From contig DLCS01000073.1 of the NCBI GenBank assembly GCA_002480735.1, positions 1-18,040 of the forward strand: a stretch of DNA of 18,040 bases, in the 5' to 3' direction. This DNA comes from Bacillaceae bacterium UBA7792. GTDB taxonomy: Bacteria > Bacillota > Bacilli > Bacillales > Cytobacillaceae. Below are positions 13,904 through 18,040 of the stretch, one piece after another. Below the pieces are notes generated by a model that was not told the origin of the DNA, did not search any database, and saw nothing but the letters and a program-made list of their open reading frames with translations. The position numbers and the translations under genes were made by a program. Positions within the stretch are counted from its first letter, which is position 1, and every line of letters starts with the position of its first letter.

Positions 13904-14127
13904 ATATTATCCACCCGGAAATGCTAAAGCAACTTAGAAGCTATTACACTCCTGGAACACGTGTCATGCTACTTAAAATGAATGACCCTTATACCAAACT
14001 TCAGCCTGGATCTAAAGGTACGGTTACTAGTGTTGATGACATAGGAACGATTCATGTCAGTTGGGATTCGGGTGGTTCCCTTGGAGTAGCCTTTGGTGAG
14101 GATTTATGCAAGAGAATCGAAGAGTAA
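13900..14127 (+). CDS. DUF4314 domain protein
   Basis: A 75-residue protein with the DUF4314 signature: YYTPGTRVMLLKMNDPYTKLQPGS at about 16-39 and GTVTSVDDIGTIHVSWDSGGSLGV at about 40-63. The alternating strands and glycines suggest a small SH3-like beta barrel. It is a common companion of the large terminase in Gram-positive phages; its role is unknown, and a part in DNA packaging or binding is only a guess from position. AGGAGGTGAG just upstream supports the ATG, which overlaps the previous stop. Confidence 0.85.
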   Translation: MNIIHPEMLKQLRSYYTPGTRVMLLKMNDPYTKLQPGSKGTVTSVDDIGTIHVSWDSGGSLGVAFGEDLCKRIEE

Positions 14128-14150
14128 ACATGAATCGGAGGAGGTAGTTA

Positions 14151-14339
14151 ATGAATGAGATAATTAAGGAACAAATCCTTTCCATCAGAGAAAGTGGAGT
14201 CACAAATATGTTTGATGTGAACCGAGTCCAGTATGAAGCAAATGAACGAGGGTTTTATGAATTGGTAGTCTATTTAATAGACCAAAAAGCGGAGTATGCA
14301 CATTTCATACTGACAGGGGAAGCGGATGAAAAGAAGTAA
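14151..14339 (+). CDS. DUF5049 domain protein
   Basis: A 62-residue protein. IREQ-like start (IIKEQILSIRESGVTNMFDVNRVQYEANERGFYELVVYL) is the signature of DUF5049, a small family found next to DUF4314 and the large terminase in Gram-positive phages. It is predicted to be mostly helical and acidic at the C-terminus. The function is unknown. GGAGGAGG at about 14137-14144 is a strong ribosome binding site. A terminator-like hairpin follows the stop. Confidence 0.85.
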   Translation: MNEIIKEQILSIRESGVTNMFDVNRVQYEANERGFYELVVYLIDQKAEYAHFILTGEADEKK

Positions 14340-14360
14340 ATAAAATTTAACTAGGATATG

Positions 14361-14400
14361 GAGAAGGGCTTCATCTATAGGATTGAGGCTCTTTTCTTTT
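14361..14400 (+). terminator. Terminator-like hairpin before the large terminase gene
   Basis: A 13-position stem with three G-U pairs joins 14361-14373 (GAGAAGGGCTTCA) and 14384-14396 (TGAGGCTCTTTTC) around a 10-base loop, followed by TTTT. The stem is weaker than that at 7457, and it lies only 29 bases before the terL start. It could be a partial terminator or attenuator that sets the ratio of upstream to head-gene transcripts. Confidence 0.5.
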
Positions 14401-14428
14401 GTCCTTTTTCATAAAAGGGGCGGTGTTT

Positions 14429-16033
14429 ATGCGGAAACTGAAGAAATATAAGCCGACCGCCTTTATAGCTGATGGGTCATATTACGATAAGGATGCGGCT
14501 GATTACGCTGTGGCTTTTATCGAAGCACTCTCCCATACGAAAGGTTTATGGGCAGGTAAGCCTTTTGAACTTATCGATTGGCAGGAGCAAATAATCCGTG
14601 ATTTATTCGGAATTTTAAAGCCAGATGGATATCGGCAGTTTAACACTGCTTATGTAGAGATACCTAAAAAGATGGGAAAAAGCGAGCTTGCCGCAGCAAT
14701 CGCACTTCTCCTTACATGCGGAGATGGTGAAGAACGGGCGGAGGTGTATGGTTGTGCCGCCGACCGCCAGCAGGCATCAATTGTATTTGAAGTAGCAGCC
14801 GATATGGTGCGGATGTGTCCAGCACTGAATAAACGAGTAAAGTTGCTTGCTTCAACTAAGCGATTGGTGTACCTGCCGACCAACAGCTTCTATCAGGTAT
14901 TGTCGGCTGAAGCCTACTCCAAACACGGCTTCAATATACATGGTGTTGTTTTTGATGAACTTCATACTCAGCCAAACAGGAAATTATTTGACGTTATGAC
15001 GAAAGGATCTGGGGATGCAAGGACCCAACCGCTATATTTTCTTATCACCACAGCAGGGACGGATACCCAGAGTATTTGCTACGAAACACACCAAAAAGCA
15101 GTTGATATTATTGAGGGTAGAAAATACGATCCTACCTTTTACCCCGTAATCTATGGTGCCAAAGAAGAGGATGATTGGACAGATCCAAAAGTGTGGAAGA
15201 AAGCAAATCCAAGCTTGGGAATTACGGTGGGGATTGACAAGGTAAGGGCTGCTTGTGAAAGTGCAAAGCAAAACCCTGCTGAAGAGAACAGCTTTCGTCA
15301 ATTGCGTTTGAATCAGTGGGTTAAACAATCTGTCCGTTGGATGCCAATGGCGAAGTGGGATGCCTGTGCATTTCCAGTTTTACCAGAAAGTCTCGAAGGA
15401 CGGGTGTGTTATGGGGGTCTTGACTTATCTTCTACAACAGATATTACTGCCTTTGTGTTGGTATTCCCACCAGAGGATGAAACAGATAAATACATTGTTC
15501 TTCCGTATTTTTGGATGCCAGAGGACAACATTGATCTCCGTGTCCGAAGAGACCATGTACAATACGATCTTTGGGAGAAGCAAGGGTATATTCTAACCAC
15601 AGAAGGCAATGTAGTGCATTACGGCTACATTGAGCGGTTTATTGAGGAGCTTGGAGAAAAGTATAACATTCGAGAAATTGCTTTTGACCGTTGGGGAGCT
15701 GTGCAGATGGTGCAGAACCTTGAAGGATTAGGCTTTACTGTTGTTCCATTCGGTCAAGGTTTTAAAGATATGTCACCACCAACCAAAGAGCTGATGAAAT
15801 TGACATTAGAAGAAAGAATAGCACACGGTGGGCATCCAGTGCTTCGTTGGATGATGGACAACATCTTTATAAAAACTGATCCGGCAGGCAACTTAAAGCC
15901 GGACAAGGAAAAAAGCACAGAAAAAATAGATGGTGCGGTAGCGACTATCATGGCACTTGATCGTGCTATTCGCTGTGGCTCAGGTAATAGTGGGGATTCG
16001 GTTTATGACGAGAGAGGCTTGATTGTCTTTTAA
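14429..16033 (+). CDS. terL: Phage terminase large subunit (HK97-like, Terminase_1)
   Basis: A 534-residue packaging motor. ATPase part: Walker A-like IPKKMGKS (residues 78-85, with K84), Walker B VVFDELH (D176-E177) and the coupling motif LITTAGT near 204-210. Nuclease part (RNase H fold): GGLDLSSTTDITAF with D332 in the first acidic strand, IREIAFDRWGA in the middle and KIDGAVATIMALDRA near the C-terminus with the last acidic residue. It powers DNA translocation into the prohead and cuts concatemers. Length and motifs match the HK97-like family. The start at 14429 has AAAGGGGCGG at 14413-14422; an in-frame start at 14399 lies in the hairpin tail and is rejected. It lies about 5.9 kb from its partner small subunit. 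Confidence 0.95.
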   Translation: MRKLKKYKPTAFIADGSYYDKDAADYAVAFIEALSHTKGLWAGKPFELIDWQEQIIRDLFGILKPDGYRQFNTAYVEIPKKMGKSELAAAIALLLTCGDGEERAEVYGCAADRQQASIVFEVAADMVRMCPALNKRVKLLASTKRLVYLPTNSFYQVLSAEAYSKHGFNIHGVVFDELHTQPNRKLFDVMTKGSGDARTQPLYFLITTAGTDTQSICYETHQKAVDIIEGRKYDPTFYPVIYGAKEEDDWTDPKVWKKANPSLGITVGIDKVRAACESAKQNPAEENSFRQLRLNQWVKQSVRWMPMAKWDACAFPVLPESLEGRVCYGGLDLSSTTDITAFVLVFPPEDETDKYIVLPYFWMPEDNIDLRVRRDHVQYDLWEKQGYILTTEGNVVHYGYIERFIEELGEKYNIREIAFDRWGAVQMVQNLEGLGFTVVPFGQGFKDMSPPTKELMKLTLEERIAHGGHPVLRWMMDNIFIKTDPAGNLKPDKEKSTEKIDGAVATIMALDRAIRCGSGNSGDSVYDERGLIVF

Positions 16034-16043
16034 CCTTAATAGT

Positions 16044-16066
16044 TAGCACAATATTGCTAGTTTTTT
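16044..16066 (+). terminator. Short hairpin with T-run between terL and portal
   Basis: TAGCA (16044-16048) pairs with TGCTA (16055-16059) around a 6-base loop, followed by TTTTTT at 16061-16066. The 5-base stem is short for an efficient terminator, and the portal ribosome binding site follows at once. At most it may reduce transcription a little or mark the 3' end of a processed message. Confidence 0.3.
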
Positions 16067-16083
16067 ATTCGGAGGTGATGCCT

Positions 16084-17328
16084 ATGAATCTAATAAAAGG
16101 ACTGTTTCGGTCAAGGGACAAACCACAAAACCGTGTGGGCAGTGCATTTTCCTTCCTGTTTGGCGGTACTTCATCTGGTAAAACAGTGAATGAGCGTACT
16201 GCAATGCAGGCAACAGCAGTGTATGCCTGCGTAAGGATATTAGCTGAAGCGATTGCCGGACTGCCACTTCATGTATATAGATATCGTTCTGATGGAGGTA
16301 AAGAAAGGATTCCTTTCCACCCGCTGTATTACCTTCTTCATGATGAACCAAATCCAGAGATGACTTCATTCGTGTTTCGAGAAACACTGATGAGTCATCT
16401 TTTACTTTGGGGAAATGCCTATGCACAGGTGGTCAGAAACGGTCGTGGGCAGGCAGTTGCACTTTATCCCCTACTTCCTAACAAGATGGAAGTTAGTCGA
16501 GCAACAAACGGAGAGCTGGTCTATACCTACTATCGTGATACTGATGAAAGTGGCCTAAACCCAAAAGGTGGCTATGTCACACTCCGTAAAGATGAAGTTC
16601 TACACATACCTGGCTTAGGTTTTGATGGACTCATTGGCTATAGCCCTATTGCTATGGCAAAAAATGCAATCGGTATGTCACTTGCTACTGAAGAGTACGG
16701 TGCGGCATTCTTTGCTAATGGAGCCAATCCCGGCGGTGTGCTGGAGCACCCGGGAGTAATTAAAGACATACAGAGAGTGAAGGATAGCTGGAATAGTGCT
16801 TACCAAGGCACAGCTAAGGCACATAAAATCGCTGTATTGGAAGAGGGCATGAAGTTTCAAGCCATCGGTATATCTCCAGAACAGGCTCAGTTTTTAGAAA
16901 CACGGAAATTTCAAATCAATGAGATTGCAAGGATTTTCCGTGTGCCTCCCCATATGGTGGGAGATCTTGAGAAATCTAGCTTCTCTAATATCGAGCAGCA
17001 GTCTTTGGAGTTTGTAAAATACACTCTCGATCCGTGGGTGGTGAGATGGGAGCAAAGTCTCCAGCAATCGCTTATTTTGCCTTCTGAGAAAACATCAGTA
17101 TTCATCAAGTTCAATTTAGATGGTCTGCTGCGCGGCGATTATCAAAGCCGAATGAATGGCTATGCTATTGGGCGGCAAAATGGCTGGATGTCAGCTAATG
17201 ATATCCGTGAATTGGAGGACATGAACCGTATCCCAGCTGAGGAAGGTGGCGATTTATATCTGGTTAACGGAAATATGACGAAATTGGCTGATGCAGGAGC
17301 GTTTGCCAAAACCGAAGGAGGTCAGTAA
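16084..17328 (+). CDS. Phage portal protein, HK97 family
   Basis: A 414-residue portal. Landmarks in order: NERTAMQATAVYACVRILAEAIAGLPLHVY (residues about 37-66), LLWGNAYAQVVRNGRGQ, LHIPGLGFDGLIGYSPI, AEEYGAAFF-like TEEYGAAFFANGANPGG and FQINEIARIFRVPPHMVGDLEKSSFSNIEQQ near 277-307. The dodecameric portal forms the DNA entry channel at one head vertex, docks the terminase and later the tail connector. The start at 16084 is preferred over 16054 and 16078, because GGAGGTGA (16071-16078) is spaced correctly only for it. The stop is directly followed by the protease start with no gap. Confidence 0.95.
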   Translation: MNLIKGLFRSRDKPQNRVGSAFSFLFGGTSSGKTVNERTAMQATAVYACVRILAEAIAGLPLHVYRYRSDGGKERIPFHPLYYLLHDEPNPEMTSFVFRETLMSHLLLWGNAYAQVVRNGRGQAVALYPLLPNKMEVSRATNGELVYTYYRDTDESGLNPKGGYVTLRKDEVLHIPGLGFDGLIGYSPIAMAKNAIGMSLATEEYGAAFFANGANPGGVLEHPGVIKDIQRVKDSWNSAYQGTAKAHKIAVLEEGMKFQAIGISPEQAQFLETRKFQINEIARIFRVPPHMVGDLEKSSFSNIEQQSLEFVKYTLDPWVVRWEQSLQQSLILPSEKTSVFIKFNLDGLLRGDYQSRMNGYAIGRQNGWMSANDIRELEDMNRIPAEEGGDLYLVNGNMTKLADAGAFAKTEGGQ

Positions 17329-18018
17329 ATGAAGAAGTTCTGGAATTGGGTGCGAGATTCTGATGAAGGGCGCACTCTCTATTTAAATGGAGTGATATCC
17401 GAAGAAACGTGGTGGGGTGATGAGGTCACACCTAAGATGTTCAAAGATGAACTGCTGGCTGGCACCGGTGATATTACAGTGTGGATTAACTCTCCTGGCG
17501 GGGATGTGTTTGCAGCAGCTCAGATTTACAACATGCTTATGGACTATACAGGAAAGGTCACTGTAAAAATTGACGGGCTTGCGGCAAGTGCAGCTTCCGT
17601 TATTGCAATGGCGGGTGGAGATGTATATATGTCGCCGGTATCCATGATCATGATTCATAACCCTTCGACCATTGCCATCGGTGACAGCGAGGAAATGTTG
17701 CGAGCAAAGGCTCTATTAGATGAAGTTAAGGAAAGTATTATTAATGCCTATGAGTTAAAGACTGGTCTTTCTCGAACAAAGCTTTCTCATCTGATGGATG
17801 CAGAGTCATGGATGAATGCAAATAAAGCCATCGAACTGGGTTTTGCAGATAAGATCATGTTTATGGAAAATGAAACACCGGATTTGGCAGATAGCCTTAT
17901 CTTTAGCAGGATGGCGGTTACTAACTCACTTATTAGCAAACTACCCAAAAAACAAAAACAAAAGACAGGTACACCTATAGAGTCGCTGGATAAGCGGCTT
18001 TCTTTAATTTCTCACTAA
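17329..18018 (+). CDS. ClpP-like (S14) prohead protease
   Basis: A 229-residue serine protease of the ClpP fold. The oxyanion region INSPGGDVFAAAQIYNML (about 54-71) precedes the nucleophile motif GLAASAASVIAMAG (S87 the probable catalytic serine), the histidine in MIMIHNPS (H110) and an acidic residue in LMDAESWMNANKAIELGFAD (D157 or E159). In HK97-like phages this protein processes scaffold and capsid proteins during head maturation; its place right after the portal and the expected capsid gene downstream fits. AAGGAGGTCAG upstream lies in the end of the portal gene, and the start codon directly abuts the portal stop. The gene is complete, ending 22 bases before the window edge. Confidence 0.92.
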   Translation: MKKFWNWVRDSDEGRTLYLNGVISEETWWGDEVTPKMFKDELLAGTGDITVWINSPGGDVFAAAQIYNMLMDYTGKVTVKIDGLAASAASVIAMAGGDVYMSPVSMIMIHNPSTIAIGDSEEMLRAKALLDEVKESIINAYELKTGLSRTKLSHLMDAESWMNANKAIELGFADKIMFMENETPDLADSLIFSRMAVTNSLISKLPKKQKQKTGTPIESLDKRLSLISH

Positions 18019-18040
18019 TTTAAAGTCCTGCGGTAATATG

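Overview
The window looks like part of a tailed-phage genome of the HK97-like siphovirus type, most likely a prophage of a low-GC Gram-positive bacterium (Bacillota). The reasons are strong GGAGG-type ribosome binding sites, tightly packed and often overlapping genes, moderate to low GC, and gene families typical of Bacillus/Clostridium/Streptococcus prophages (VapE primase-helicase, VRR-NUC, SNF2 helicase, DUF1492, P27 terminase, DUF4314, DUF5049). The genus cannot be fixed from this sequence. No integrase, CI-type repressor, tRNA, rRNA, CRISPR array or insertion sequence is visible.

Region 1 (1-1256, minus strand) is AT-rich and differs from the rest. It holds the start of a Gram-positive mercury-resistance operon: a MerR Hg(II) sensor with its three metal-binding cysteines, its operator-promoter with a 20-bp spacer, and a cysteine-rich CopZ-like iron-sulfur metallochaperone. 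Any merT/merP/merA genes would lie off the left edge. Region 2 (about 1257-7361, plus strand) is the phage early block: an AntA/KilA-C antirepressor whose Shine-Dalgarno sequence sits in a perfect 11-bp inverted repeat, a DUF4406-like protein, a PrimPol-VapE primase-helicase, a repeat-bearing non-coding stretch that looks like a replication origin, a VRR-NUC nuclease, an SNF2-like helicase, a small unknown protein, and a DUF1492 sigma-like regulator.

Region 3 (7362-7517) is a compact control element: five 6-bp direct repeats exactly 10 bp apart, an isolated TATAAT box, then an intrinsic terminator about 20-60 bases after the expected transcription start. Together with the sigma-like protein just upstream it resembles a late-gene switch. 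Region 4 (7518-18018) is the packaging and head block: HNH endonuclease, a candidate cos region, small terminase, then an inserted modification cassette (SAM synthetase, ParB-adenine/cytosine-N4 methylase fusion, and a 719-residue C5-cytosine methylase with about ten copies of a TL-centred repeat), three small conserved phage proteins, large terminase, portal and a ClpP-like prohead protease. The capsid gene would be expected just past the right edge.

Together the genes cover lytic switching, DNA replication, late transcription, DNA packaging and DNA methylation with the phage's own SAM supply. The mer genes are either accessory cargo of the prophage or flanking DNA of the host or another element. 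The parts most worth a second look are the late-control element, the repeat-rich methylase with its SAM supply, the GGAACAA-rich putative origin and the antirepressor leader hairpin.
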